DNA of 64,000 nt from Kribbella steppae (GCF_004342025.1 NZ_SLWN01000001.1:417972-481971); one strand, 5' to 3'. Counted from the first letter of the stretch, positions 26,791 to 35,310 are shown. The notes: a model not told the origin generated them from the sequence alone. Numbers and translations: made by a program.

Positions 26791-27981
26791 GTGCTCGTCA
26801 TCGTCGCGCCCGGTCAGGGTGCCCAGACCCCAGGATTCCTCGAGCCGTGGCTGGAAGATCCCGCGTTCGAGAGCCGGCTGAACTGGCTCTCCGCGGTGGC
26901 CGGCTTCGACCTCGCCAACTACGGCACCAAGGCCGACGCCGACACGATCCGGGACACCGCGATCGCGCAACCGCTGCTGGTCGCGTCCAGCATGCTGGCC
27001 GCGCTGGCGGTGTTCCCGCACCCGTCCGACGCGCTCAGCAAGGTTGGCGCCGTCGCCGGGCACAGTGTCGGTGAGATCGCGGCCGCGGCCGGCACCGGCG
27101 TGCTCAGCGCCGAGCAGGCGATGGTGCTGGTCCGCGAGCGTGGCAAGGCGATGGCCGCCGCCTCAGCGCTGACCGCCACCTCGATGACCGCCGTCCTCGG
27201 TGGCGACCGGGACGAGATCCTGGCCAAGCTGGCCGAGTACGGCCTGACCGCGGCGAACGACAACGGACCCGGCCAGATCGTCGCCGCCGGCACGGTCGAG
27301 GAGCTGGCCGCGCTGGCCGCCGACCCGCCGGCCAAGGCCCGGCTGATCCCGCTGTCCGTGGCCGGTGCGTTCCACACCAAGCACATGGAGCCCGCGGTCC
27401 AGACGCTGGCGAAGTACGCGACCGCGATCAGCACCCACGACCCGCGGACCCGGCTGATCTCGAACCGCGACGGCCAGGTCGTGCACGACGGCCAGGAGGT
27501 CCTGAGCCGGCTCGTCAGCCAGGTCAACTCCCCGGTCCGCTGGGACCTGTGCATGGAGACGATGGCCGACCTGCAGGTGACCGGCATCCTCGAGCTGCCG
27601 CCGGCCGGCACACTGACCGGGATCGCGCGGCGCGCCCTCAAGGGCGTCGAGACGTTCGCACTGAAGACTCCGGATCAGCTCGACGACGCCCGTGCGTTCG
27701 CCGAGAAGCACGGCAGCCCGTCCGAGATCGACGCGTCGCCGACCTGGCGGTTGCTGGTCGCGCCGATGAAGGGCACGTTCACCCGCGAGGCCCAGGTCCG
27801 GCGCGAGCCGGGCGACACGGTCGAAGCCGGAGAGGTTGTCGCCCAGGTGAAGAGCCTGCGCGACGAGCTCGACGTCAAGGCACCGCACGGCGGCATCGTC
27901 GTCGAGTGGCTGGTCGAGGAGGGTGACCCGGTCTCCCCCGGACAGCCCCTGGTCCGTCTGCACCCCAACGGAACGAACTGA
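26791..27981 (+). CDS. fabD: Malonyl-CoA:ACP transacylase with C-terminal biotinyl-like domain
   Basis: The GTG at 26791 follows AGGGAGAG. Residues 1-310 are FabD: PGQGAQTPG at the N-terminus, the nucleophile in AGHSVGE (Ser92) and the His in GAFHTKHM. It loads malonyl onto ACP. Unlike usual FabD (about 300-320 residues) the protein has 396, and residues 322-392 match a biotinyl carrier/lipoyl-like beta-barrel: APMKGTF, EPGDTVEAGEVVAQV, KAPHGGIVVEWLVEEGDPV, GQPLVRL. The modified Lys of the A-M-K-M turn is replaced: the turn reads V-K-S-L-R-D, Arg357. It is therefore probably not biotinylated and may be structural or a docking module. It is the first gene of the fab operon. Confidence 0.93.
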   Translation: MLVIVAPGQGAQTPGFLEPWLEDPAFESRLNWLSAVAGFDLANYGTKADADTIRDTAIAQPLLVASSMLAALAVFPHPSDALSKVGAVAGHSVGEIAAAAGTGVLSAEQAMVLVRERGKAMAAASALTATSMTAVLGGDRDEILAKLAEYGLTAANDNGPGQIVAAGTVEELAALAADPPAKARLIPLSVAGAFHTKHMEPAVQTLAKYATAISTHDPRTRLISNRDGQVVHDGQEVLSRLVSQVNSPVRWDLCMETMADLQVTGILELPPAGTLTGIARRALKGVETFALKTPDQLDDARAFAEKHGSPSEIDASPTWRLLVAPMKGTFTREAQVRREPGDTVEAGEVVAQVKSLRDELDVKAPHGGIVVEWLVEEGDPVSPGQPLVRLHPNGTN

Positions 27982-27984
27982 TGA

Positions 27985-28013
27985 CTCAGTCCAGGCCGGG
28001 AGGCCCCATGACC
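27985..28013 (+). repeat. 29-nt sequence shared with the SDR gene start at 43505-43533
   Basis: CTCAGTCCAGGCCGGGAG followed by GCCCCATGACC occurs here, and identically (opposite strand) at 43505-43533. In both places it supplies the ribosome-binding site and ATG of a gene (fabH here). The genes are unrelated and no neighbouring sequence is shared. Confidence 0.85.
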
Positions 28014-29003
28014 GCGATCACCGCTCAGACAGGTACGCCGTACGCCGGTGTTCTCGGCATCGGGTCGTATCGCCCGCGCCGGGTCGTGCCGAACTCGGAG
28101 ATCCTGGAGCACATCGACTCCAGTGACGAGTGGATCCAGACCCGGTCCGGGATCAAGGAGCGGCGCTGGGCCGAGGAGGACGAGACCGTCCTGATGATGT
28201 CGGTGAACGCCGCGAAGGACGCGCTGGCCGACGCCGGGATCGAGCCGGCTCAGATCGGCTGCGTCATCGTCTCCACCGTGACGCACCTCTACCAGACCCC
28301 TGCGATCGCGACCCGGGTCGCGGTCGAGGTCGGCGCCCCGACCGCGGCCGCGTTCGACATCTCCGCCGCCTGTGCGGGCTTCTGTTACGGCGTCGCGATG
28401 GCCAATGACTTGGTCCGCGGCGGCAGCGCGAAGTACGTGCTGGCGATCGGCGTCGAGCGGCTGAGCGACCTGACCGACCGAGCCGACCGCAGTACGGCGT
28501 TCATCTTCGCCGACGGAGCCGGTGCCGCGGTGGTCGGGCCGGCCGACGAGCCGGGGATCGGCCCGGTCGTGTGGGGTTCCGACGGGACCCAGCACGAGGT
28601 GATCAGCCAGGAGGAGTCGTGGCAGGAGGCGGTCAGCAGTTCCAACTGGCCGCACCTGCAGATGGACGGCAACCCGGTGTTCCGGTGGGCGTCCTTCGAG
28701 ATGGCGAAGACCGCGCAGCAGGCGCTCGACGTGGCCGGCGTCAAGGCCGAGGACCTCGACCTGTTCGTGCCGCACCAGGCGAACATGCGGATCACCGACG
28801 CGATGCGGCGGACGCTGAAACTGCCCGAGCAGGTCAAGGTGGCGCGCGACATCGAGCGGCAGGGCAACACCTCGGCCGCGTCGATCCCGCTCGCGATCAC
28901 CGCGATGCGCGAGTCCGGCGAGGCGAAGAGCGGCGACCTCGCGCTCATCATCGGCTTCGGCGCCGGATTGGTGTACGCCGCCCAGGTCATCCGGCTGCCG
29001 TAG
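28008..29003 (+). CDS. fabH: 3-oxoacyl-ACP synthase III
   Basis: The ATG at 28008 has GGGAGG four bases upstream and gives 331 residues with a family-like N-terminus; the ATG at 27981 overlapping the fabD stop (TGATG) would add nine residues. FabH condenses acyl-CoA starters with malonyl-ACP to begin fatty acid synthesis. The catalytic triad is visible: Cys in SAACAGFCYG, His in PHQANMRI, Asn in QGNTSAAS. Other family blocks are SSDEWIQTRSGI and IIGFGAGLVYAAQV. It stands between fabD and acpP. Confidence 0.95.
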   Translation: MTAITAQTGTPYAGVLGIGSYRPRRVVPNSEILEHIDSSDEWIQTRSGIKERRWAEEDETVLMMSVNAAKDALADAGIEPAQIGCVIVSTVTHLYQTPAIATRVAVEVGAPTAAAFDISAACAGFCYGVAMANDLVRGGSAKYVLAIGVERLSDLTDRADRSTAFIFADGAGAAVVGPADEPGIGPVVWGSDGTQHEVISQEESWQEAVSSSNWPHLQMDGNPVFRWASFEMAKTAQQALDVAGVKAEDLDLFVPHQANMRITDAMRRTLKLPEQVKVARDIERQGNTSAASIPLAITAMRESGEAKSGDLALIIGFGAGLVYAAQVIRLP

Positions 29004-29088
29004 TACTCGTCCATAGTTGTCCGGGCCGGCTCAGGTGGCCGGCCCGGCTGAAGTAAGCCAGAGAAACTCCGAAAGGGAAACCAAGAAC

Positions 29089-29337
29089 ATGGCCAGCACC
29101 GAAGAGATCCGTTCCAACCTCGCCGAGATCGTGAACGAGATCGCCGGCATCCCGGTCGAGGACGTCCAGCTGGACAAGTCCTTCACCGACGACCTCGACG
29201 TCGACTCGCTCTCCATGGTGGAGGTCGTGGTGGCCGCCGAGGAGAAGTTCGACGTGAAGATCCCCGACGACGAGGTGAAGAACCTGAAGACCGTCGGCGA
29301 CGCGGTCGCGTTCATCGAGCGCGCCCAGAACGGCTGA
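29089..29337 (+). CDS. acpP: Acyl carrier protein of fatty acid synthesis
   Basis: The product has 82 residues, acidic and helical, with the phosphopantetheine site DDLDVDSLSMVEV. The ATG follows AAAGGGA. The 85-base gap after fabH and the strong hairpin after acpP are consistent with separate tuning of the level of this abundant protein. Confidence 0.96.
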   Translation: MASTEEIRSNLAEIVNEIAGIPVEDVQLDKSFTDDLDVDSLSMVEVVVAAEEKFDVKIPDDEVKNLKTVGDAVAFIERAQNG

Positions 29338-29360
29338 CCAAGCCCTGCTTTGTGCTGGCC

Positions 29361-29393
29361 GGTGCTCATCGGACCCCCGGTCCGGTGAGCACC
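29361..29393 (+). terminator. 15-bp hairpin between acpP and fabF
   Basis: GGTGCTCATCGGACC pairs with GGTCCGGTGAGCACC (one U-G pair) around a CCC loop. No T tract follows. As the operon continues with fabF, it is more likely a partial terminator or an RNA-stabilising structure that raises acpP relative to fabF. Confidence 0.7.
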
Positions 29394-29442
29394 AACACAC
29401 CCCTCGTTGACCGATCCCCGAACTTTGAAGGATGAGGTAACC

Positions 29443-30678
29443 ATGTCGAAGACCCGAGTCGTCATCACCGGGCTCGGAGCCACGACCCCGCTCGGGGGTG
29501 ATGTCTCCAGCACCTGGGAAGGGCTGCTGGCCGGCCGCTCCGGCGCGCGACGGCTGACCGACGAGTGGGTGGAGAACCTGGCGGTCCAGATCGCCGCCCC
29601 GGCCGCGGTCGAGCCGACCGAGGTGATCGAGCGCGTGAAGGCCCGCCGGCTCGACCGGAACGCGCAGCTCGCCGTCGTCGCCGCTCGCGAGGCCTGGGCC
29701 GACGCCGGCCTGGAGGACTCCGGGCTGGACAAGGAGCGGCTCGGTGTCGCCTGCGCCTCCGGCATCGGCGGTCTGCACACCACGCTGGCCAACTACGACG
29801 CGCTGAAGACCAACCCGCGCCGGGTGTCGCCGCTGGCGATCCCGATGCTGATGCCGAACTCGTCCGCCGCGTACGTCAGCCTGGAGTTCGGCGCCAAGGC
29901 CGGCGTCCACACCCCGGTCTCGGCCTGTGCCTCCGGCAACGAGGCGATCGCGCTGGGCCTGGACCAGATCCGGCTCGGCCGCGCGGACGTCGTACTGGCC
30001 GGTGGGACCGAAGGCGCGATCATGGCGCTGCCGCTGGCGGCGTTCGGGCAGATGATGGCGCTGAGCAAGCGCAACGATGAGCCCGAGAAGGCGTCGCGGC
30101 CGTGGGACGTGGACCGGGACGGGTTCCTGCTCGGTGAGGGCGCCGGCATCCTGGTGCTGGAGTCGTACGAGCACGCCAAGGCGCGGGGCGCGAAGATCTA
30201 CGCCGAGCTCGCCGGCGCGGGTATCTCCGCCGACGGCCACGACATCGCACAGCCCGACCCGACCGGTTCCGGCGCGCGCCGGGCGATGGAGCGGGCTCTG
30301 GTCGAGGGCGACCTGGTCCCGGCCGACATTCGCCACATCAACGCGCACGCCACCTCGACCCCGCAGGGCGACATCGCGGAGTCGCTGGCGATCCGGCTGG
30401 CGCTCGGCAAGGACGCGGACAACGCGATCGCGACCGCGCCGAAGTCGATGATCGGTCACCTGCTCGGCGCGGCCGGCGCGGTCGAGTCGATTGCGACCGT
30501 CCTGGCGCTGCACCACCGGGTGTCGCCACCCACCATCAACCTGGACAAGCTCGACGACCAGATCGAGCTGGACGTCGCGACGGAGCAGCGCAAGCTGGCC
30601 GACGGGGACATCGCGGCGCTGAACAACTCGTTCGGCTTCGGCGGTCACAACGCCGCCATCGCCTTCAAAACGATCTGA
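29443..30678 (+). CDS. fabF: 3-oxoacyl-ACP synthase II
   Basis: The ATG follows AAGGATGAGG. The 411-residue elongating ketosynthase has Cys in VSACASGNEA, His in NAHATSTPQGD and His in PKSMIGHLLGAAG, plus the C-terminal NNSFGFGGHNAAI. It extends acyl chains on AcpP with malonyl-ACP. Compared with the ketosynthase of the giant synthase in this window, its triad is intact. Its stop codon lies in the first of three tandem 15-17-base repeats. Confidence 0.96.
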   Translation: MSKTRVVITGLGATTPLGGDVSSTWEGLLAGRSGARRLTDEWVENLAVQIAAPAAVEPTEVIERVKARRLDRNAQLAVVAAREAWADAGLEDSGLDKERLGVACASGIGGLHTTLANYDALKTNPRRVSPLAIPMLMPNSSAAYVSLEFGAKAGVHTPVSACASGNEAIALGLDQIRLGRADVVLAGGTEGAIMALPLAAFGQMMALSKRNDEPEKASRPWDVDRDGFLLGEGAGILVLESYEHAKARGAKIYAELAGAGISADGHDIAQPDPTGSGARRAMERALVEGDLVPADIRHINAHATSTPQGDIAESLAIRLALGKDADNAIATAPKSMIGHLLGAAGAVESIATVLALHHRVSPPTINLDKLDDQIELDVATEQRKLADGDIAALNNSFGFGGHNAAIAFKTI

Positions 30679-30714
30679 ACCGTAAACGATCTGACCGTAA
30701 AACGGGCTGACCGT
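30667..30714. repeat. Three tandem 15-17-bp repeats at the fabF stop codon
   Basis: AAAACGATCTGAACCGT, AAACGATCTGACCGT and AAAACGGGCTGACCGT follow each other directly; the fabF TGA is in the first unit and TGA recurs in each. They look like slippage products. Confidence 0.75.
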
Positions 30715-30719
30715 TCGAG

Positions 30720-30748
30720 GGTCCAGGGCCGCATCCCGGTCCTGGACC
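30720..30748 (+). terminator. 8-bp hairpin followed by a pyrimidine tract, between fabF and accD
   Basis: GGTCCAGG and CCTGGACC pair around a GC-rich loop, followed by GCAGTTTCCTTCTC. It may be a weak terminator or leader structure ahead of accD; the spacing (about 100 bases) still permits read-through. Confidence 0.5.
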
Positions 30749-30777
30749 GCAGTTTCCTTCTCACCCCCGGAGACGCC

Positions 30778-32199
30778 ATGACCACCGCAGCTCCACAGAA
30801 GCCCGCCAAGCTAGCGCGCGAGGAGGACCCCCGGAACCCGGTCGCCCGACTGACGCACCTGCTGGACCCGGGCAGCCTGGAGCTGATCACGCCGGACACC
30901 TTGTGCGGGATGCTCGCGGCGCGCGGCACGATCGCGGGCGCTCCGGTGATCGCGTTCTGCTCCGACGCCACGGTGATGGGCGGCGCGATGGGCGACGAGG
31001 GCTGCGACGTGGTGGTCAAGGCCTATGAGGTGGCGCGACGGGAGGAGCTGCCGATCATCGGCCTGTGGCACTCCGGCGGTGCCCGGCTGGCCGAGGGCGT
31101 GCTCAGCCTGCACGCGGTCGGCAAGATCTTCTACGCGATGACACAGGCGTCGGGGAAGATCCCGCAGATCTCTGTGGTGCTCGGCCCGGCCGCGGGTGGC
31201 GCGGCGTACGGCCCGGCGCTGACCGACATCGTCATCCTCGGCCCGGAGGGACGGATCTTCGTCACCGGTCCGGACGTCGTCCGCTCGGTCACCGGTGAGG
31301 ACGTCGACATGCTGCGCCTCGGCGGTCCCGAGCCGCACGGACGACGGTCCGGCGTCGTCCACATCACCACCGACACCGAGGCTGCGGCGATCGAGCAGGC
31401 GCGCCGGCTGGCGGATCTGTTCGCGAACCAGGGGTCGGTGTCGGGCGACGTACCGGACACCGATCTGTCCGGGTTGCTGCCGGAGTCGGCCAAGCGTGCG
31501 TACGACGTCCATCCGCTGGTCGGAGGGGTGCTCGACGAGGACTCCTCCGTCGAACTGCACCAGCGATGGGCACCGAACATCGTCACCACGCTCGGCCGGC
31601 TCGGTGGGCGGACCGTCGGCGTGATCGCCAACAACCCGCTGCGGTTGGGCGGTTGTCTCGACGCTCTCTCGGCCGAGAAGGCGTCGCGGTTCGTGCGGAT
31701 GTGCGACGCGTTCGGCGTCCCGCTCGTGGTCCTGGTCGACGTACCCGGGTATCTGCCCGGTGTCGGTCAGGAGTGGGATGGCGTCGTACGGCGTGGGGCG
31801 AAGTTGCTGCACGCTTTTGCGGAGAGCGTCGTACCGCGGGTGACGTTGGTGACCCGGAAGACGTACGGCGGGGCCTACATCGCGATGAACGCCCGGTCGC
31901 TCGGCGCTACCCGGGTCTTCGCCTGGCCGCGAGCCGAGGTGGCCGTGATGGGCGCGGTGGCCGCGATCCGGGTGCTGCACCGGCGCAAGCTCGCCGAGGT
32001 CGATCCGGAGTTGCGCCCCCAGGTCGAGGCGGAATTGGCCGCCGAACACGAGAAGATTGCGGGTGGCATCGAACGCGCCCGCGAGATCGGCGTCGTCGAC
32101 GAGGTGGTCGACCCCGCCAAGACCCGCTCCGCCCTGGCCGCCGCCATCGCCGAAGCCGACACCGGCCGCCGCGGCCAGCACGGCAACATCCCGCTCTGA
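30778..32199 (+). CDS. accD: Acyl-CoA carboxylase carboxyltransferase (beta) subunit, AccD6-like
   Basis: The 473-residue product matches the carboxyltransferase subunits of actinobacterial acetyl/propionyl-CoA carboxylases. Visible motifs are GGAMGDEGCDVVVKAYE, WHSGGARLAEGV, GPAAGGAAYGPALTD, and in the second half VDVPGYLPGVGQEWDGVVRRGAKLL and TRKTYGGAYIAMNA. It transfers CO2 from biotin to acetyl-CoA to make the malonyl-CoA used by FabD. The position behind fabF is that of accD6 in mycobacteria. It is slightly shorter than typical PccB/AccB proteins (about 510-530). The biotinylated alpha subunit is not in the window. Confidence 0.92.
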   Translation: MTTAAPQKPAKLAREEDPRNPVARLTHLLDPGSLELITPDTLCGMLAARGTIAGAPVIAFCSDATVMGGAMGDEGCDVVVKAYEVARREELPIIGLWHSGGARLAEGVLSLHAVGKIFYAMTQASGKIPQISVVLGPAAGGAAYGPALTDIVILGPEGRIFVTGPDVVRSVTGEDVDMLRLGGPEPHGRRSGVVHITTDTEAAAIEQARRLADLFANQGSVSGDVPDTDLSGLLPESAKRAYDVHPLVGGVLDEDSSVELHQRWAPNIVTTLGRLGGRTVGVIANNPLRLGGCLDALSAEKASRFVRMCDAFGVPLVVLVDVPGYLPGVGQEWDGVVRRGAKLLHAFAESVVPRVTLVTRKTYGGAYIAMNARSLGATRVFAWPRAEVAVMGAVAAIRVLHRRKLAEVDPELRPQVEAELAAEHEKIAGGIERAREIGVVDEVVDPAKTRSALAAAIAEADTGRRGQHGNIPL

Positions 32200-32422
32200 T
32201 CAGGACCGCGCAGCCATCGAGTCGCCTGAATCTGGGATCGCGACACGATGGTGATGTGGTTGACACGGCGAGGTTACTGGTGTTGGTGGGGTCGGTGGTG
32301 CAAGATGTACGCAGTGTTCTGTCGGGTGCCTTGTGGTGCCGGGTGGGAGGCTGGTTCCGCTGGGATCGACACGGATGTTCGAGAACGCTGGGGAAGGCGC
32401 CCCTCGAGCACAGGAGGTCCCG

Positions 32423-32920
32423 GTGGCGACAACTCGTGGCGTTCTCTACGTCCACACGGTGCCGTCAGCGTTGTGCCCGCATGTCGAGTGGGCCGCGGGC
32501 GGCGTACTTGGCGTGCCCGTGAAACTGGACTGGACGCCTCAGCCGGCGGCCCAGGGCACCTATCGGGCCGAGCTGTCGTGGCAGGCCGAGGCCGGCACCG
32601 CGGCGAAGCTGGCATCCGCGCTGCGCGGGTGGCAGAAGCTCCGGTTCGAGGTGACCGAGGAGCCGAGCAACGGTGTCGAGGGTGAGCGGTACTCGTTCAC
32701 GCCCGAGCTCGGGGTCTTCCACGCGACCACCGGCGTGCACGGCGACATCATGGTGCCGGAGGAGCGGCTGAAGGCGGCGATGCTCAAGGCTGCCAGCGGC
32801 GAGGCGGATTTGACCGAGGAGGTCGAGCGGCTGCTCGGCCGGCCATGGGACGACGAGCTCGAACCGTTCCGGTACGCCGGTGACGGCGCGCCGGTGCGGT
32901 GGCTCCACCAGGTCGTCTGA
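32423..32920 (+). CDS. DUF3145 family protein
   Basis: The GTG at 32423 has the strong site CAGGAGGT five bases upstream. The 165-residue protein matches DUF3145, conserved behind the fatty-acid genes of actinobacteria: TRGVLYVHTVPSALCPHVEWA, LDWTPQPA, TAAKLASALRGW, RFEVTEEPS, RYSFTPELGVFHATTGVHGD. It is cytoplasmic with no membrane segment. The role is unknown; the fixed location suggests a link with acyl-CoA or lipid synthesis. The gap to accD (223 bases) is longer than within the operon, so it may have its own promoter. Confidence 0.9.
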   Translation: MATTRGVLYVHTVPSALCPHVEWAAGGVLGVPVKLDWTPQPAAQGTYRAELSWQAEAGTAAKLASALRGWQKLRFEVTEEPSNGVEGERYSFTPELGVFHATTGVHGDIMVPEERLKAAMLKAASGEADLTEEVERLLGRPWDDELEPFRYAGDGAPVRWLHQVV

Positions 32921-33101
32921 GGCTCTCACGGATGGGGCGAACCTGAGAACTTCTGAAGAAAGCCGAGAAAGGTACGGACTTCGCCGAACTTTTGGACAAG
33001 ACTCAGCATCAGACATCTCACTAGGGTGGGAGGGGCCGTGGCCGCTGGGCCACCGGGTGTCGGGACACCCCCGGTTGTCGCAAACAGCGGCCGCACCACG
33101 T

Positions 33102-33133
33102 GAAGGGCGCGGATCTTCGGATCCGCGCCCTTC
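33102..33133. terminator. Perfect 14-bp UUCG-loop hairpin
   Basis: GAAGGGCGCGGATC-TTCG-GATCCGCGCCCTTC is a perfect stem with the very stable UUCG tetraloop. A smaller hairpin, GGGTGT-CGGG-ACACCC, precedes it (33055-33070). It is the likely end of the fab-accD-DUF3145 transcript. Confidence 0.85.
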
Positions 33134-33136
33134 GTG

Positions 33137-33258
33137 CGTCTACGCAGAGGACCTGGGGACCAGGCGATGAAGACGCCGTCCAGGTCGGGTACTTCGCCAG
33201 CAGTTCCTCCATCGCGCGGCTGCCGCCGTCCTCACTGAAGTCGCCGACGCCGAAGCCT
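33137..33258 (-). pseudogene. Relic of a LacI-family regulator (sugar-binding domain fragment)
   Basis: Read on the minus strand, this stretch encodes GDFSEDGGSRAMEELLAKYP and, after a shift of one base, DLDGVFIAW. Together these reproduce a typical block of the LacI periplasmic-binding-like domain (GDFTEESG..AM..LLAR.PDLDAVF). The beginning and end of the gene, including the helix-turn-helix, are absent. Short GACGCACG repeats follow it. It is the remains of a deleted gene. Confidence 0.6.
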
Positions 33259-33300
33259 GAGACGCACGACCTGAAGACGCACGGGGCCTGAGACGCACGA

Positions 33301-33366
33301 ACGCCCCCGCGATCACTCGCGCGGGCGTCGGGCGTTCACCGGACCAGTCGGGCGTTCACCGGATCA
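33301..33366. repeat. GC-rich hairpin plus tandem 20-bp repeat at the VWA gene stop
   Basis: ACGCCCCCGCG...CGCGCGGGCGT (33301-33328) forms an imperfect stem, probably the terminator of the minus-strand operon. GTCGGGCGTTCACCGGA is present twice (from 33327 and 33347); the second copy includes the end of the VWA gene. Confidence 0.6.
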
Positions 33367-34317
33367 GGGGAAGCGGGACGCGAGAGCGATACAGGCCCCC
33401 GCGGCCGCCAAGGTGAAGAGCATCGCGATCCCGGCGAAGCGGGCGGTGACTTCCTTGTCCACCTCGTCGTACCCGACCGAGGAGCCGATGTCCTTGTAGA
33501 CGTCCTCGAGCTCACCGGCCGACTCGGCCGTGTAGGCCTCGCCGCCGCTGACCTCGGCGACGCTGCGCAGCTCGGCGCGGTCCGGTGGCACCCGCTGGCG
33601 GATGCCGTCCATCTCGATGAAGCCGGAGTCGGTGCCGAAGCAGATCGTGTAGACCGGCGTGTTCTTCGCCTTGGCGGCCTGCGCGCCTTCCTGCGCGGTC
33701 CGGCCGACCGTCCGCTTACCGTCGGACAGCAGCACGATGCGCGCCGGGGCCGGGTCGTTCGGGTGGTCCGGGTCCGGCGGGACCTGGGTGAGCGCCTGCA
33801 GCGAGGTGAAGATGCCCTCACCGGTCGCGGTCGACTCGGCCAGCTCCAGCCCGTCGACCGAGCGCAGCACGGTGGCCCGGTCGGTGGTCGGCGGCACGAT
33901 GATGGACGCCGTACCGGCGAAGTTGACCAGCGCCACGTTGAACTTGGACGGCAACTGGTTGATGAAGTTCTTCGCCGACTTCTTCGCCGCTTCCAGCCGG
34001 TTCGGCTCGATGTCGGTCGCCATCATCGACAGTGACACGTCGATCGCGACCACGATGGTGGCCCGCTCGCGCGGCACCTTGACCTGGTCCTTGGGCTGCG
34101 CGAACGCCACGATGCACGAGACCGCCGCCAGCAGCGCGAGGACGACGGCCAGATGCCGCCGCCACTGCGGACGCCGCGGCGCGACCCGGTCGAGCAGCGC
34201 GATGTTGGTGAAGCGGAGGGCGTACTGCGCCCGGCGGTGCTGCAGGAAGATGTAGCCGGCGACCACCACCGGGATGATCAGCAGGAACCACAACCGCCCG
34301 GGAGACAGGAACTCCAT
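33364..34317 (-). CDS. VWA-domain membrane protein (BatA-like)
   Basis: The 317-residue product has two N-terminal membrane segments (about 8-25 and 56-76), a von Willebrand A domain with the metal site DVSLSMMATD (DxSxS), and a C-terminal membrane helix (FAGIAMLFTLAAAGACIAL). It is the BatA-type partner of MoxR and DUF58 proteins. Such sets act as chaperone-like modules that insert metals or help fold cell-envelope proteins. The start ATG overlaps the DUF58 stop by one base (TGATG). Confidence 0.88.
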   Translation of the reverse strand: MEFLSPGRLWFLLIIPVVVAGYIFLQHRRAQYALRFTNIALLDRVAPRRPQWRRHLAVVLALLAAVSCIVAFAQPKDQVKVPRERATIVVAIDVSLSMMATDIEPNRLEAAKKSAKNFINQLPSKFNVALVNFAGTASIIVPPTTDRATVLRSVDGLELAESTATGEGIFTSLQALTQVPPDPDHPNDPAPARIVLLSDGKRTVGRTAQEGAQAAKAKNTPVYTICFGTDSGFIEMDGIRQRVPPDRAELRSVAEVSGGEAYTAESAGELEDVYKDIGSSVGYDEVDKEVTARFAGIAMLFTLAAAGACIALASRFP

Positions 34318-35309
34318 CAGCGAGACACTCCCTTCGGCGGTTGGTGCAGGCGGGGCGCCACTCGCCGGTACGCGAGCACGAACCGCACGGTGTCGGCGAC
34401 CCAGTCACGGTCGGTCCTCAGTACCAGGTGCCCCGCACCTACCCTACGCAACGCGGTCCTGGTTCGTTCCCGTTGCGCCAGAGCGGCCGCCGCGAACGCC
34501 TCGCGGACCTTGCGCCGCCGGGTGTCGATCTCCCGGACCGCGCCGGTCTCGGGGTCACCGATCATGACCACGCCGATATTCGGCAGTTCCAGCTCGCGCG
34601 GATCGACGATCTCGACCGCGAGCACCTGGTGCTGCGCGGTGAGCTTGCGCATCGCCCGCTCCCAGGACGGCTCCATCCGGCTGTCGACCTCGCCGTCCTC
34701 CGGGGTGAGGAAGTCGGACACGATCACCCGCAGCCCGCGCTTGCGCTGGGTCCGGGCCATCGATTCCAGCGCCGCCGCCAGATCACTGCGGTGCGCCTCC
34801 TGGTCTCCGCTGACCTGCTCGGCCAGCAGCGCCCGCAGCAGCCCGTACAGGGCCAGCCGCCCGGACCGTGCCGGCCAGCGCCGCAGCGCCGAGTCGCGCA
34901 GCATCAGCCCGCCGAACCGGTCCCCCAGCCGGTGGGTCAGGAACCCGACCGTGGCGACCGCTGCCACGGCAAGCTCGCGCTTCTCCAGCTGCGACGTACC
35001 GAAGTCCATCGAGGCGGACAGGTCGACCAGGGCCCACGTCTCCAGCTCACGGTCCGCAATCAGGTCCCGCACGTGCGGAACCGTCGTACGCGCCGTCACC
35101 GCCCAGTCCATCCGCCGTACGTCGTCCCCGACCTGGTACTCGCGGGCCTCGGCCAGCTCGGTGCCGGGACCAGGCAGCAGCCCCAGGTGCTCACCGTGCA
35201 GATAGCCCTCCAGCCGCCGTACGACGGTCAGCTCGAGCCGCCGGAGTGCACGCTCGGGAGCGAGCTGCGAGATCGTCATCGCAGCCCGCGGGTCCGGTCG
35301 GTTGGGCAT
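34317..35309 (-). CDS. DUF58 domain protein
   Basis: The product has 330 residues; an inner ATG (MTISQLAPE) at 35279 is a possible start. It shows the DUF58 block GLLPGPGTELAEAREYQVGDDVRRMDWAVTAR, cut short here, followed by ALVDLSASMDFG, a vWA-like metal site. It works with MoxR ATPase and the VWA protein encoded on each side. The 164 bases separating its ATG from the moxR stop consist entirely of a long hairpin element, so expression may be affected by that structure. Confidence 0.88.
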   Translation of the reverse strand: MPNRPDPRAAMTISQLAPERALRRLELTVVRRLEGYLHGEHLGLLPGPGTELAEAREYQVGDDVRRMDWAVTARTTVPHVRDLIADRELETWALVDLSASMDFGTSQLEKRELAVAAVATVGFLTHRLGDRFGGLMLRDSALRRWPARSGRLALYGLLRALLAEQVSGDQEAHRSDLAAALESMARTQRKRGLRVIVSDFLTPEDGEVDSRMEPSWERAMRKLTAQHQVLAVEIVDPRELELPNIGVVMIGDPETGAVREIDTRRRKVREAFAAAALAQRERTRTALRRVGAGHLVLRTDRDWVADTVRFVLAYRRVAPRLHQPPKGVSR

Positions 35310-35310
35310 C

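Noticed and set aside
32260..32288. TTGACA hexamer upstream of the DUF3145 gene
   Set aside because: No acceptable -10 hexamer follows at 16-18 bases, so I do not call a promoter.
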